From assembly GCA_041395505.1 (NCBI GenBank), contig JAWLAG010000001.1, positions 1,302,001-1,366,000 of the forward strand: a DNA stretch of 64,000 bases, read 5' to 3'. Below the pieces are notes generated by a model. The model was not told the origin of the DNA. It was given only the letters and a program-made list of their open reading frames with translations, and searched no databases. This DNA comes from Steroidobacteraceae bacterium (GTDB lineage: Bacteria > Pseudomonadota > Gammaproteobacteria > Steroidobacterales > Steroidobacteraceae). Numbering within the stretch: the first letter of the stretch is position 1; the number at the start of each line of letters is the position of its first letter. Below are positions 18,418-28,500 of this stretch, piece after piece. The position numbers were made by a program, and so were the translations under genes.

Positions 18418-19758
18418 ATGCGCGTAACCATCTTCGGCTCAGGCTACGTCGGCCTGGTAACAGGGGCCTGTTTGGCCGATGCAGGCAACGATGTCCTGTG
18501 CGTCGACGTCGACGCCAAGAAAATCGAGCGACTCAATGCCGGTGAGGTGCCGATCTACGAACCCGGGCTCGAAAACGTCATCGAGCGCAATCGCGAGGCG
18601 GGCAGGCTCAACTTCACTACCGACGCGAAGCTGGGCGTCGGGCACGGCCTCTTTCAGCTCATCGCCGTGGGCACGCCACCCGACGAAGATGGCTCGGCAG
18701 ATCTGAAGTATGTACTCGAGGTCGCCCGGACCATCGGCACGCACATGAGCGAATATCGCATCGTCATGGACAAGTCGACTGTGCCCGTGGGAACGGCCGA
18801 CAAGGTCAAGGCGGAAATTGCCGGGGTGTTGGCCAAGCGCGGCGAATCGATCGAATTCGATGTCGTCTCGAATCCCGAGTTTCTCAAAGAGGGCGCGGCG
18901 GTCGAGGACTTCATGCGGCCCGATCGGGTCGTGGTGGGCACCGACAACCCACGCACGACCGAACTGCTGCGTGCGCTTTACGATCCCTTCACCCGCAGCC
19001 GTGATCGCCTCATCGTCATGGACATCCGCTCGGCGGAGCTCACCAAATACGCGGCAAATGCCATGCTGGCCACCAAGATCAGCTTCATGAACGAGATGGC
19101 CAATATCGCCGAGCGCCTCGGCGCGGACATCGAGTCCGTGCGCCTTGGCATCGGCTCGGATCCTCGTATCGGCTACCAGTTCATCTATCCGGGCGCAGGC
19201 TATGGTGGATCCTGCTTCCCCAAGGATGTCCAGGCGCTGCAACGCACTGCGCAGGGCGCAGGTTTCACGCCGCACATCCTGGACGCCGTCCAGGCGCGTA
19301 ACCAGGAGCAAAAAGAATTGCTGTTTCGCAAGATCGCCGCCCACTTCGGGGAATCCCTGAGAGGCATCACTGTCGCCATTTGGGGACTGGCGTTCAAACC
19401 CAAAACGGACGACATGCGCGAGGCACCGAGCCGCATCCTGATGGAACGGCTCTGGGCGGCCGGAGCCGCCGTCAGAGCCTATGATCCGGTTGCGTTAGGG
19501 GAAACCACCCGTATCTATGGAAAACGCCCGGATTTGACCCTTGTAAAGTCTGCCAAAGAGGCCCTGGCGGGCGCCGACGCCCTGGCGATCATGACCGAAT
19601 GGCAGGAGTTCCGCTCCCCAGACTTTGATCTGATTCGCAAGTCCTTGAAAAATCCGGTGATTTTTGACGGCCGAAACCTGTACGATCCGGCCTTTCTGAC
19701 CCGGCTCGGGTTCAGGTACTACGCCATCGGGCGAGGGGACCGCGTCCAGCTCGACTGA
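18418..19758 (+). CDS. ugd: UDP-glucose 6-dehydrogenase
   Basis: This cytoplasmic NAD-dependent enzyme oxidises UDP-glucose to UDP-glucuronate. The 446 residues have the N-terminal Rossmann motif [11 protein letters not shown], the central helix region, and the catalytic cysteine motif [12 protein letters not shown], followed by [16 protein letters not shown]. The [12 protein letters not shown] and YGGSCFPKD sequences fit UDP-glucose rather than GDP-mannose dehydrogenases, despite the GDP-mannose genes next door. The DNA turns sharply GC-rich at this gene, marking the right edge of the AT-rich cassette. UDP-glucuronate production fits the presence of two uronate-lyase-fold proteins and an amidotransferase in the locus. 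Confidence 0.92.
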   Translation: MRVTIFGSGYVGLVTGACLADAGNDVLCVDVDAKKIERLNAGEVPIYEPGLENVIERNREAGRLNFTTDAKLGVGHGLFQLIAVGTPPDEDGSADLKYVLEVARTIGTHMSEYRIVMDKSTVPVGTADKVKAEIAGVLAKRGESIEFDVVSNPEFLKEGAAVEDFMRPDRVVVGTDNPRTTELLRALYDPFTRSRDRLIVMDIRSAELTKYAANAMLATKISFMNEMANIAERLGADIESVRLGIGSDPRIGYQFIYPGAGYGGSCFPKDVQALQRTAQGAGFTPHILDAVQARNQEQKELLFRKIAAHFGESLRGITVAIWGLAFKPKTDDMREAPSRILMERLWAAGAAVRAYDPVALGETTRIYGKRPDLTLVKSAKEALAGADALAIMTEWQEFRSPDFDLIRKSLKNPVIFDGRNLYDPAFLTRLGFRYYAIGRGDRVQLD

Positions 19759-19788
19759 CCGGCGTCCAACGACAACAAAGGTCTGGCG

Positions 19789-21213
19789 ATGCAAATCATT
19801 CCGGTCATTCTCTCGGGCGGCGCGGGCACCAGGCTTTGGCCGCTTTCGCGCGAACTCCATCCCAAGCAACTGCTGCCGCTGACGAGTGAGCGCACAATGT
19901 TGCAGGAGACGGCGGGCCGAGTCGCCGGGCTTGCCAGCGTCACCGCGCCCATCGTCGTGTGCAACGAGGCGCACCGTTTCATGGTGGCCGAGCAGCTGCG
20001 TGCCATCGACATCCAGCCCGTCGCGATCGTGCTCGAGCCGGTCGGCCGCAACACCGCGCCTGCGATCGCACTCGCCGCCTGCGCCGCGCTCGCCTCGCGC
20101 AAGGATGACGTCGCGCTCCTGGTGCTGCCAGCCGATCATGTCGTGCGCAACGTGGCCGCATTTCAGGCCGCCGTGCACGCAGCGCTCCCCGCCGTGATGG
20201 AAGGCAAGCTCGCGACTTTCGGCATCGTGCCCACGCATCCGGAAACCGGCTACGGCTATATCCGCCGCGGCGAAGGACACGAGCCAGTCTTCAAGATCGC
20301 CGAATTCGTCGAGAAACCCGATCGCGCGCGCGCGCAGGCATTCGTGGACGATGGTAGCTATTACTGGAACAGCGGCATGTTCATGTTCGCCGCGCGGCGC
20401 TATCTCGAGGAGCTGCGCGCACAGGCACCGGATATCGCTGCCGCCTGCCAGCAAGCCTTTCAGCGGGCGGCACGCGACCTCGACTTCACGCGCATCGACC
20501 CCGAATCCTTCGCCAGTTGCCGCAGCGATTCCATCGACTACGCCGTCATGGAAAAGACCAGTGACGCCGTGGTCATCCCGCTCGATGCGGGCTGGAGCGA
20601 TGTCGGTTCCTGGGCCTCCCTGCACGACGCGGTGCCACAGGATGGTGCGGGCAATGTCACCAAGGGCGACGTCATCGCCGAGGACAGCGCCGGCAATTAT
20701 CTTTATTCGAGCAGCCGCCTTGTGGCGGCGGTCGGCCTCAAGGATCACGTGGTCATCGAAACCAAGGACGCCGTGCTCGTTGCGCCGCGAGATCGCGTCC
20801 AGGATGTGAAACAACTGGTCGCACGCATCAAGAAAAGCGGCCGCTACGAGCATTCGCTCCATCGTGAAGTCTTCCGTCCCTGGGGCAGCTACGACAGCAT
20901 CGACGCGGGCGATCGCTTCCAGGTGAAGCGACTGACCGTCAAACCCGGCGCATCGATGTCGCTGCAGTTGCACCATCACCGTGCGGAACACTGGATCGTC
21001 GTGACCGGTACGGCGCGCATTACCCGCGGCGACGAGGTCTTCCTGCTCGAGGAAAACCAATCCACGTATATTCCCGTCGGGACCCGGCATCGCATCGAGA
21101 ATCCCGGCAAAATAACCTTGCAGATGATCGAAGTGCAGTCGGGCAGTTATCTCGGTGAGGACGACATCGTCCGCTTCGAAGACGTCTACGGGCGCGAGGG
21201 ATCGAACAAGTAG
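19789..21213 (+). CDS. manC: Mannose-1-phosphate guanylyltransferase/mannose-6-phosphate isomerase
   Basis: This bifunctional type II enzyme makes GDP-mannose. The N-terminal nucleotidyltransferase domain shows [20 protein letters not shown] and FVEKPD. The C-terminal cupin isomerase domain shows [31 protein letters not shown] and [13 protein letters not shown]. At 474 residues it has the family length (AlgA/CpsB). It lies between ugd and the phosphomannomutase gene in a GC-rich sugar-nucleotide supply block, so fructose-6-phosphate can be taken through to GDP-mannose by this pair. Confidence 0.92.
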   Translation: MQIIPVILSGGAGTRLWPLSRELHPKQLLPLTSERTMLQETAGRVAGLASVTAPIVVCNEAHRFMVAEQLRAIDIQPVAIVLEPVGRNTAPAIALAACAALASRKDDVALLVLPADHVVRNVAAFQAAVHAALPAVMEGKLATFGIVPTHPETGYGYIRRGEGHEPVFKIAEFVEKPDRARAQAFVDDGSYYWNSGMFMFAARRYLEELRAQAPDIAAACQQAFQRAARDLDFTRIDPESFASCRSDSIDYAVMEKTSDAVVIPLDAGWSDVGSWASLHDAVPQDGAGNVTKGDVIAEDSAGNYLYSSSRLVAAVGLKDHVVIETKDAVLVAPRDRVQDVKQLVARIKKSGRYEHSLHREVFRPWGSYDSIDAGDRFQVKRLTVKPGASMSLQLHHHRAEHWIVVTGTARITRGDEVFLLEENQSTYIPVGTRHRIENPGKITLQMIEVQSGSYLGEDDIVRFEDVYGREGSNK

Positions 21214-21256
21214 TCGTGCCGACACCCGCAACGGGCGCGATGCGCGCTACACTGGC

Positions 21257-22609
21257 ATGGCCATGAATCTCGACAGCTTCAAAGCCTATGATGTACGTGG
21301 GCGTATCCCGGATGAAATCAACGCCGATCTCGCCTACAAGATCGGCCAGGCCTATGCGGCATTCGTCAAACCCAAGCGCGTCTGCGTCGGCCGCGACATC
21401 CGGCTGACGAGCGCCGATCTCGCCGCCGCGCTCACCCGCGGCTTGCTCGACAGCGGCGTGGATGTCTATGACATCGGCCTTTGCGGAACGGAAGGCACTT
21501 ATTTCGCAACCTTTGCCGACGGTTACGACGGCGGCATCATGGTGACCGCGAGCCACAATCCACCCGATTACAACGGCATGAAATTCGTACGCGAAGGCGC
21601 GCGGCCAATCAGCGCCGATACCGGCCTGCTGCAGATGCGCGACCTGATCGCATCGGGAAAATTGCCGGGACCGGCGCCGGCGCCAGGCACGCGTTCGGCG
21701 GTGGATATCAGCGCGCGCTATCACGAGCACCTGCTGGGCTACGTCGATCGCGATAAGTTGAAGCGCCTGAAGGTCGTCGTCAATGCCGGCAATGGCGGCG
21801 CCGGCCTCGTCGTCGATGCGCTCGAGCCCATGCTGCCGTTCGAGTTCATCAAGATTCACCACGAGCCCGACGGCGACTTTCCGCACGGCGTGCCAAACCC
21901 CATGCTCGAGGAAAACCGCGCGCCGACCATCGACGCCATTGCTCGCCATAAGGCGGACGTGGGGCTTGCCTGGGACGGCGATTACGATCGCTGCTTCTTC
22001 TTCGACGAAACCGGGCGCTTCATCGAGGGTTATTACATCGTCGGTCTTCTGGCCGAGACCTTTCTCAAGCGGTTTCCCGGCGCGAGTATCGTGTACGACC
22101 CGCGCCTGACCTGGAACACCATCGATGTCGTGACGCGACTCGGCGGCAAACCGGTGCTGTGCAAATCCGGGCATGCCTTCATCAAGGCCAGGATGCGCGA
22201 AGTCGATGCTGTCTATGGCGGCGAGATGAGCGCCCATCATTACTTTCGCGACTTCGCTTACTGCGACAGCGGCATGATTCCCTGGCTGCTGGTGCTCCAG
22301 ACCATCTGCGAATCGGGCAAGTCGCTATCGCAATTGGTCGGCGAGCGCATGGGGCTCTTTCCAGCCAGCGGCGAAATCAACCGCAAACTTGCGGATGCCA
22401 GGGCCGCGATCGCAGCGGTACAGCGCCGCTACGAGAGCCAGGCGACGACGGTCGATTTCACCGATGGCCTGTCGATGGAATTCGCTGACTGGCGTTTCAA
22501 TCTGCGCATGTCGAACACCGAACCCCTGATCCGACTCAATGTCGAGTCGCGTGGCGACGTTGCGCTGATGCAGGCGCGAACCGGAGAACTCCTCGAACAG
22601 CTCAGTTGA
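21257..22609 (+). CDS. algC: Phosphomannomutase/phosphoglucomutase
   Basis: The enzyme interconverts hexose-6- and hexose-1-phosphates. The frame is open from 21155 but overlaps manC; ATG at 21257 (or 21263) gives the usual start [13 protein letters not shown]. The 450-residue protein has the phosphoserine loop [13 protein letters not shown], the metal-binding loop DGDYDRCFF, the sugar-binding GEMSAHHYF and the phosphate-binding [12 protein letters not shown], all intact. It provides mannose-1-phosphate for ManC and glucose-1-phosphate for UDP-glucose. Its stop overlaps by 8 bases the stop of the convergent Ig-repeat lipoprotein gene. Confidence 0.9.
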   Translation: MAMNLDSFKAYDVRGRIPDEINADLAYKIGQAYAAFVKPKRVCVGRDIRLTSADLAAALTRGLLDSGVDVYDIGLCGTEGTYFATFADGYDGGIMVTASHNPPDYNGMKFVREGARPISADTGLLQMRDLIASGKLPGPAPAPGTRSAVDISARYHEHLLGYVDRDKLKRLKVVVNAGNGGAGLVVDALEPMLPFEFIKIHHEPDGDFPHGVPNPMLEENRAPTIDAIARHKADVGLAWDGDYDRCFFFDETGRFIEGYYIVGLLAETFLKRFPGASIVYDPRLTWNTIDVVTRLGGKPVLCKSGHAFIKARMREVDAVYGGEMSAHHYFRDFAYCDSGMIPWLLVLQTICESGKSLSQLVGERMGLFPASGEINRKLADARAAIAAVQRRYESQATTVDFTDGLSMEFADWRFNLRMSNTEPLIRLNVESRGDVALMQARTGELLEQLS

Positions 22610-24134
22610 TCGTCTTCGATACGATGCTGGAACGGACGCCTTCGGCACCCGTGGTGGCATAGGCTGCCACCGAAAAATACCAGCTGCCGCTGCCGAGGTT
22701 GTTCACGGTGAACGATCTCGCGCTGGTGTCGGCGATGTCGATCGACTGAGTCAACTGCCCCGAGGCATTGCCGTAGTAGATCCTGAATCCCGCCAGATTG
22801 TCGAGCGAGCTGCCGTCGGTATTGGTGGTCGGCGCGACCCAGCTGAGCCGCGCACTGCCGACCGTTGCGCCAGTCACGCTGAGCGTGAATGGCAGCAACG
22901 ACGCGCTCACCTGGCCGTCGCTGACGCTGATGGTGATATTGCGGTAGTCGCCGACATCGGTCGCGCCGGGCGTGCCGCTCAGTCGACCGGTGTTGGTGTC
23001 GAATGTGGCCCAAGCGGGCTTGTTGGCGATGGTGAACGTGAGCCTGTCGCCGTCGGGGTCCTGGGCCGACGGTTGGAAGCCGTAGGCGTTGCCCGCCGCG
23101 ACCGAGCTCGCAGGGGTGCCGGTGATATGAGGTGGTGAATTGCCCGGTGCGGGCGGCGTGGGCGAGGTGACCGGAGCGCTCTGCACCGTAATCGAGAACA
23201 GCGGCATGGCTGTCGACGCGATGCCATCGCTGGCGGTAACGCGTATCGATGAGTAGGTACCCACGTCGGCGCCCGCAGGCGACCCGGACAAGGTGCCGCT
23301 GCGAGCGTCGAAACTGGCCCAGGCGGGCTTGTTGTCGATCGAAAAACTGAGCGCATCGCCATCCGCATCGCGTGCGCTCGGCGTAAAGCTGTAGTTTTGG
23401 CCGGCGGTAACCGTCGCGGGCGGATCGCCGCCAATCTCGGGCGGTGTATTCGCCGGCGTCTGCGGCGCGATCACGTCGATGGAGAATGCGGGCATCGCCG
23501 CGCTCTGGCTGCCGTCGCTCACGCTGATGGTCACGTCGCGGAAATTGCCTGCATCGCTCGTGGCGGGCGTGCCGCTCAAGCGCCCAGACCGCGTGTCGAA
23601 GCGCGCCCAGGACGGGCGATTGACGATTGCGAAAGTGAGCGTCGCACCCTCGGGGTCGACAGCGGTAGGCTGAAAGCTGTAAACGGACTCAGCGTTGACG
23701 CTGGTGGGCGGTGTGCCGCCAATCACGGGCGGTTGGTCGACCGGAACCGGCGACGTGGAGTTGCGTCGCGGCCGCACGCGGATCCGGAAAGGGCCGACGG
23801 AGCCACTGCGACGTGTGCTCTTCGCCGTAATCGTAATCTCTGCGGTTTCGCCAACATCGGCATCACTGGGAGTGCCCTTGAGCAAGCCGGTGCTCGGATC
23901 GAAATCCGCCCAGGTCGGCGGGTTTTGAATCTCAAAGCTGAATGACTCGTCCGCCGTGTCGGTCACGACCGGCTGGAAGCTGTATGCAGTGCCGGCGATC
24001 GCTTCCGGCGGTGCGGTGGTATCGAATGCGATGTTCTGCTGCGTCTTGTCGGCAAGATTCTTGTCATCCAGGCAGCCGGCTGCCACCGGCAAGACACTGG
24101 CAATTACCAGTATTCGCAGCACTCTGATATGCAT
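22602..24134 (-). CDS. Ig-repeat surface lipoprotein with a C-terminal FnIII domain
   Basis: From the ATG at 24134 (AAGGA 10 bases upstream) the product has 510 residues. A short hydrophobic signal ends in VLPVAAGC, a plausible lipobox. Four cadherin/Ig-like (He_PIG type) repeats follow, each with the pattern 'G.P...V..G..Y.F.P...D.....L.F.I.N.P.WA.FD..TG.LSGTP...DVG.Y..I.I.VSDG', separated by Pro/Ser/Thr-rich linkers. A fibronectin III-like domain ends the protein ([22 protein letters not shown]). Such proteins act in adhesion or bind polysaccharide at the cell surface; the exact role is unknown. It is read away from the polysaccharide cluster and sits behind a cyclic-di-GMP riboswitch. Confidence 0.8.
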   Translation of the reverse strand: MHIRVLRILVIASVLPVAAGCLDDKNLADKTQQNIAFDTTAPPEAIAGTAYSFQPVVTDTADESFSFEIQNPPTWADFDPSTGLLKGTPSDADVGETAEITITAKSTRRSGSVGPFRIRVRPRRNSTSPVPVDQPPVIGGTPPTSVNAESVYSFQPTAVDPEGATLTFAIVNRPSWARFDTRSGRLSGTPATSDAGNFRDVTISVSDGSQSAAMPAFSIDVIAPQTPANTPPEIGGDPPATVTAGQNYSFTPSARDADGDALSFSIDNKPAWASFDARSGTLSGSPAGADVGTYSSIRVTASDGIASTAMPLFSITVQSAPVTSPTPPAPGNSPPHITGTPASSVAAGNAYGFQPSAQDPDGDRLTFTIANKPAWATFDTNTGRLSGTPGATDVGDYRNITISVSDGQVSASLLPFTLSVTGATVGSARLSWVAPTTNTDGSSLDNLAGFRIYYGNASGQLTQSIDIADTSARSFTVNNLGSGSWYFSVAAYATTGAEGVRSSIVSKTIN

Positions 24135-24211
24135 CCGTCTTACGTCCTTTGCCAGAACGCAAAGCGCCACGGATGCGGGACCGAATTGGTCGCATGATTG
24201 ACGACAGTCGT

Positions 24212-24226
24212 GCGGCCCACGGCCGC
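24212..24226 (-). other. Hairpin just after the riboswitch
   Basis: A perfect 6-bp GC-only stem (GCGGCC, loop GTG, GGCCGC) begins 4 bases after the riboswitch 3' edge on the minus strand. It may belong to the expression platform. No U-run follows, so it is not a classical intrinsic terminator. Confidence 0.35.
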
Positions 24227-24230
24227 TTGT

Positions 24231-24320
24231 CTGCCGGCAACCCCGCTATCTGCGCGATCATGTGATCGCCAGACCGGAGGCTTTGCGTCCCCATCTCGCG
24301 ATGGGTTTGCCCTTGAATAG
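24231..24320 (-). promoter_or_regulatory. GEMM-I cyclic-di-GMP riboswitch
   Basis: Read on the minus strand, this stretch contains in order the highly conserved GEMM-I elements: GGGCAAACC, a short hairpin (CCATCGCGAGATGG), GACGCAAAGCC, TCCGG, a second hairpin (GCGATCACATGATCGC), then TAGCGGGGTT and GCCGG closing the P1 side. Order, spacing and bases match the Vibrio cholerae Vc2 aptamer pattern as I recall it. The GGG before CAAACC is intact, consistent with cyclic-di-GMP rather than the cGAMP variants. It lies about 97 bases upstream of the Ig-repeat lipoprotein start, on the same strand, and so should control that gene. The direction of control (on or off) is not visible. Confidence 0.9.
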
Positions 24321-24325
24321 TGGCC

Positions 24326-24354
24326 AGTAGATCGCGACTCTTGACGATGCGCAA
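24326..24354 (-). promoter_or_regulatory. Candidate promoter of the riboswitch transcript
   Basis: On the minus strand TTGCGC (24354-24349) and TCTACT (24331-24326) are 17 bases apart. Both match the consensus only in part, but a start about 7 bases downstream would fall right at the 5' edge of the aptamer. The 327-base gap 24135-24461 thus holds this promoter, the aptamer, its hairpin and the leader of the divergent wecB gene. Confidence 0.35.
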
Positions 24355-24461
24355 GATGTCGTAGAATGCCCACGTCGCGCGACAACGACAGAGCAGCCAA
24401 TTAAGTTCAAATGCCAGGTTCTGCGATCCACCCACGCGCGCAATACAACCGCAACGAATCC

Positions 24462-25550
24462 ATGAAGAAAATCCATCTCATCGCCGCGGCACGACCGAAT
24501 TTCATGAAGATCGCACCGCTTTATCACGCGCTTGCAAAGGAACCCTGGTGCAAGCCGTTCATCGTGCACACCGGGCAGCACTATGACCCGAATATGTCCG
24601 ATGCTTTCTTCCGTGATCTGCGCCTGCCGGCGCCGCATTTCCACCTGGAAGTTGGCAGCGGTTCGCACGCCGAGCAAACGGGCAAGGTGATGATCGCCTA
24701 CGAGAAAGTCGCCATCGCCGAAAAGCCTGACTGGATCGTGGTCGTGGGCGATGTCAATTCGACCGTAGCCTGTGCCATGGTAGGGGCGAAGCTCTGGATT
24801 CCCGTGGCGCATCTCGAGGCCGGATTACGCTCGCGCGACCGGCGCATGCCCGAGGAAATCAACCGGCTGATGACCGACGCCATTGCGGACCTGCTCTGGA
24901 CGCCTTCGGCCGACGGTGATGAGAACCTGCGCGCGGAAGGCATCCCGCCGGAGCGCGTCGAGTGCGTCGGCAATATCATGATCGACAGCTACGAAATGAT
25001 GCGCGAGGCAATTGAAGCCGACGGTACGCGGGCCCTGTTGGGCCTGCAGCCCCGAAGTTACGGTGTGGTCACCTTGCACCGTCCGTCCAATGTGGACACG
25101 CGTGCGGCACTCGAACCTCTGGTAGCGCAGCTATTGTCGGCGGGCGAACACCTGCCGCTCGTTTTTGCGGTTCACCCGCGTACCCGCAAGATGCTGCAGT
25201 CTTTCGATCTGCTCCAGTCACTCGAAAAAGCGCCCTCGATCCATTTGATCGAGCCCCTGGGCTATGTGCCGTTCATGAACCTCGTGGTCGGCGCACGTGC
25301 GGTTATCACCGACTCGGGCGGTGTGCAGGAGGAGACAACCTACCTCGGCATTCCATGTCTCACCTTGCGGGAGAATACCGAAAGGCCCGTCACCGTCACC
25401 CTGGGCTCCAATCGCCTGGTGACCCCCGCGACACTGGTCAAGGAGCTGTCGTCAGTGCTGCAAATTGAAGGGCGTCTCGGACAGCGGCCGCCGTTGTGGG
25501 ATGGGCATGCGGCTGCGCGTGTGGTCGCGAGTCTCAAATCCCGGATCTGA
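24462..25550 (+). CDS. wecB: UDP-GlcNAc 2-epimerase, non-hydrolysing
   Basis: This cytoplasmic enzyme interconverts UDP-GlcNAc and UDP-ManNAc. The frame is open from 24411, but ATG at 24462 gives the typical MKKIHLIAAARPNFMKIAPL. The 362 residues include HTGQHYD, HLEAGLRSRDRRMPEEINR, TLHRPSNVD and the C-terminal UDP-binding region TDSGGVQEETTYLGIPCLTLRENTERP. All expected motifs are intact. No UDP-ManNAc dehydrogenase (wecC) follows, so UDP-ManNAc would be used as such or oxidised elsewhere. It is divergent from the riboswitch-controlled lipoprotein and converges on the FnIII-PQQ lipoprotein gene. Confidence 0.9.
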   Translation: MKKIHLIAAARPNFMKIAPLYHALAKEPWCKPFIVHTGQHYDPNMSDAFFRDLRLPAPHFHLEVGSGSHAEQTGKVMIAYEKVAIAEKPDWIVVVGDVNSTVACAMVGAKLWIPVAHLEAGLRSRDRRMPEEINRLMTDAIADLLWTPSADGDENLRAEGIPPERVECVGNIMIDSYEMMREAIEADGTRALLGLQPRSYGVVTLHRPSNVDTRAALEPLVAQLLSAGEHLPLVFAVHPRTRKMLQSFDLLQSLEKAPSIHLIEPLGYVPFMNLVVGARAVITDSGGVQEETTYLGIPCLTLRENTERPVTVTLGSNRLVTPATLVKELSSVLQIEGRLGQRPPLWDGHAAARVVASLKSRI

Positions 25551-25571
25551 ATAATTCCACCGTTGTGTCGT

Positions 25572-28500
25572 TCATTGGCAGCTGGCATTCATGGAGGAGA
25601 TCCATTGGTTTAGCAGGGCGGCGCCCTGGGTATCGACGAGGTTGGTGGCGATGGGCGGCATCTGGTTGGTGCCACGCTGGTTCATGCGCACATAGATGAG
25701 CGACGCGGCGGGGTTGCCCGGAGCGATGAGCTTGGCACCGGCGATGCCGAGTGGGTTGGCCGGATCGACATTGCAGGTGTTGGTCGAGGCGATGGTGGTC
25801 TGGTAGCGCAGGTCCATGCTGACCGGCGTGCCGCCACCAGGGCGATGACACTGCGAACAATTGGTGTGCAGGTAAGCGCGCGCACGCTCAGCGACCGTGC
25901 CGCTGCTGCCGTAAGGGTCGGGATACGCCGGCTGCGCGGCCGGATCGGTGATGGCCGGTGACAGGACGCCGATGCTGTTGAGCGTATAGAGCTGGTTCGC
26001 GGTGTTGCCGGTGAAGGGCGGCGAGGGCGAGCTGGGATAGGCGTAGTTGCTGTTCTGCTGCGCGGTCTCGAGCCCGAGGCTGCGTCCGGCGGCACCGGTG
26101 TGGCACTGCAGGCACTCCGCTTCGCTCGGGATGTGCCAGCTCTGGCCACTGGCACTGATGTCCTTGCCATTGGTGACGCGGGTCGCTTCGGTCTGTGCGG
26201 CATTCCACTCGTAGACGTAACCCGCCCAGACGCCATCGGGATGCTTCATGAACAGGCGGGTCTCGATCAGCTGATTGCCGAGCGAGAAGTCCTTGACCAG
26301 CACCGTGCCATTGGGGAAGTCCCAATCGCCATTGCTGCCCGAGGTGCTGATGGTCTGGCCGTTGGGCAGACCGATCCAGCGGCGCTTGACGGCGCCATCG
26401 GACCAGAACGGCGCGCCGGGGGCGTAGGGGATCAGGCCCGATGCGGGTTGGGTCGGGTTGCTCGCATTGACACAGCCCGTTTGGCTGAGCTGATCGGGGA
26501 TGGTGTTGCCGCCGCCGCCGCCCGAGCCCTGCAGGTGATACAGCGAGCCGAAGTAATCGACCAGCAGCAGCTCACCGGCTTGGTCCTCTGCAAAGCCAAC
26601 CAACGTGACGCCCACATTGACCGGGTTGCTGAGCGTCGTCGTGGGGCTTGCTGCATTGTCGATGCGGTAGAGGCCATCGAAGAAGTCGGCGAACACATAC
26701 TGCCCGACCAGACCCGGAATGGCGCTGCCGCGATACACATACCCGCCCGTTACGCTCGAGCCGCCCGCATTGCGGTACTGGGCGATGGGATCGAGAAGAT
26801 TCTGGGCAGAGCCGCAATTGCTGTTGAAGCTGCTCGCGCCCTCGCGACAACGCCACCCGTAGTTGCCACCGACGTTCACGCGGTCGACTTCCTCCCAGGT
26901 ATCCTGGCCGACATCGCCGACCCAGAGCTGACCGGTCGAGCGATCGAAGGAGCCTTTCCAGGGATTGCGAAAGCCCCAGGCGAAGATCTCGGGACAGTTG
27001 CTCGAGCCCGAGCCATTGACGTTGCAGGCCGCGTTGCCGGCAAATGGATTGCCGGCCGGAATGCGGTAGGGCACCGAGCCGTTCGTGCCCGAGATGTCGA
27101 TGCGCAGGATCTTGCCGAGCAGTGTCTGCGTGTTCTGCCCATTGCCGATGCTGCCGTGTTGATCGCCCGCGCCGCCACCGTCACCAATGCCAAAGTACAG
27201 ATTGCCATCGGTTGGACTGAACACGATGAAGCCGCCGTTGTGGTTGATTTCGGGCTGATCAATGGTCAACAGTACGGTCTCGCTCGATGCACTGAGCGTG
27301 GCACCACCGTCGGTGGTTCGGAACTCGGAGATGCGCGATTGGAACGGGCCGTTTGCGGTCGTCGTGTAGTGAACGAATGCACGCGGATCGGTCGGAAAGT
27401 TCGGATGAAAGACCAGGCCGAGCAGACCGCCTTCTCCCTGAGTCGAGACGCGAGATTTGATATCGAGCACAAGCGCTGTGCTGGAAACACTGCTGTTATT
27501 GGCGAAACTGCGTACTTCGCCGTTCAGCTGGGTGACGAACCAGCGACTGTTGTCGCCGGGCGCCTGCAGGGCACCGCTGAGGTTGGGGAACGTCAGGTTG
27601 GGGAATGCTCGCGGCGCACTCAGGTTGAGTGGTCCACCACCGGTGCCGGGCCGTTGCGGCGCGACGCAGCTCGTGTTGCTCGGCCGCTGACTCATGCCGC
27701 TGACTTGGGCGGCCGGCGTAGTCGCCGATGCCGTGTTCGAATCCGCCGATTCGTTGCCGGCGTTGTCATAGGCACGCACGGTGTAGCTGTACTGGGTCGA
27801 TGCGCTGCGACCCGTGTCGCTGTAGGTGGTCGTACCGGCGCCGACTTGCGCGATCTGCACGCCGCCGCGACGCACGCGATAGCCCGCCAACCCCGAGCCG
27901 CCCGCATTGTCGGTCGATGCAGACCAACTGAGGTTGATCTGGCTCGACGACACCGCCGTCGCGGTCAGTCCCTGCGGTACCGTGGGAGCAGTGGTATCCG
28001 GTGGCGCCGGCGTGGTGACATTGGCCGTGTTCGAAGGGGCCGACTCGTTGTTGGCGCCGTCCACCGCCGTCACCGTATAGGCGTAGCTCGTTGAGGCCTG
28101 CGCCGTGTTGTCTGTATAGGCGGTGGTACCTGCGGGCACGTTGCCCAACTGGCTGCCGCCGCGATAAATGCGATATTGCGCAAGGCCGGAGCCACCCGTA
28201 TCCGTCGAGGCATTCCATGTGAGTGATACGGACGTCGAGCTGGTCGCGTTGCCGCTCAACCCCGTCGGCGCACCTGGCGCCGTGGTATCGCCTGGTGTGG
28301 TGGCACTTGCGGCTGAAGAGGGTGAGGACGCATTGCCGTCGTTGTCGAAGGCGATGACGGTATAGCTGTAGGTCGTGTTGGGCGTGAGCCCACCATCGGA
28401 ATAATTGGTCGTGCTCGCGCCGACGCTTGCAACCTGTGTGCCGTTGCGCAAGACGCGATAGCCGCCAAGGCCCGATCCGCCAGTGTCGGTCGAGGCCGAC

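Noticed and set aside
18418..19758. GDP-mannose dehydrogenase (AlgD) as identity of the dehydrogenase next to manC
   Set aside because: Motifs [12 protein letters not shown] and [12 protein letters not shown] fit UDP-glucose dehydrogenases, so Ugd is preferred.
19495..21231. Long minus-strand open frame (578 codons) opposite manC
   Set aside because: It is antisense to a fully recognisable ManC, with no family features; an artefact of high third-position GC.
24341..24367. TTGACG and TAGAAT as a promoter for wecB
   Set aside because: The spacer is only 15 bases and the site overlaps the likely promoter of the divergent riboswitch transcript; possible but not supported enough.
26100..28094. 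Long plus-strand open frame (664 codons) opposite the FnIII-PQQ gene
   Set aside because: It is an antisense shadow of a GC-rich repeated gene. Its translation shows no domain, and the minus-strand protein has clear motifs throughout.
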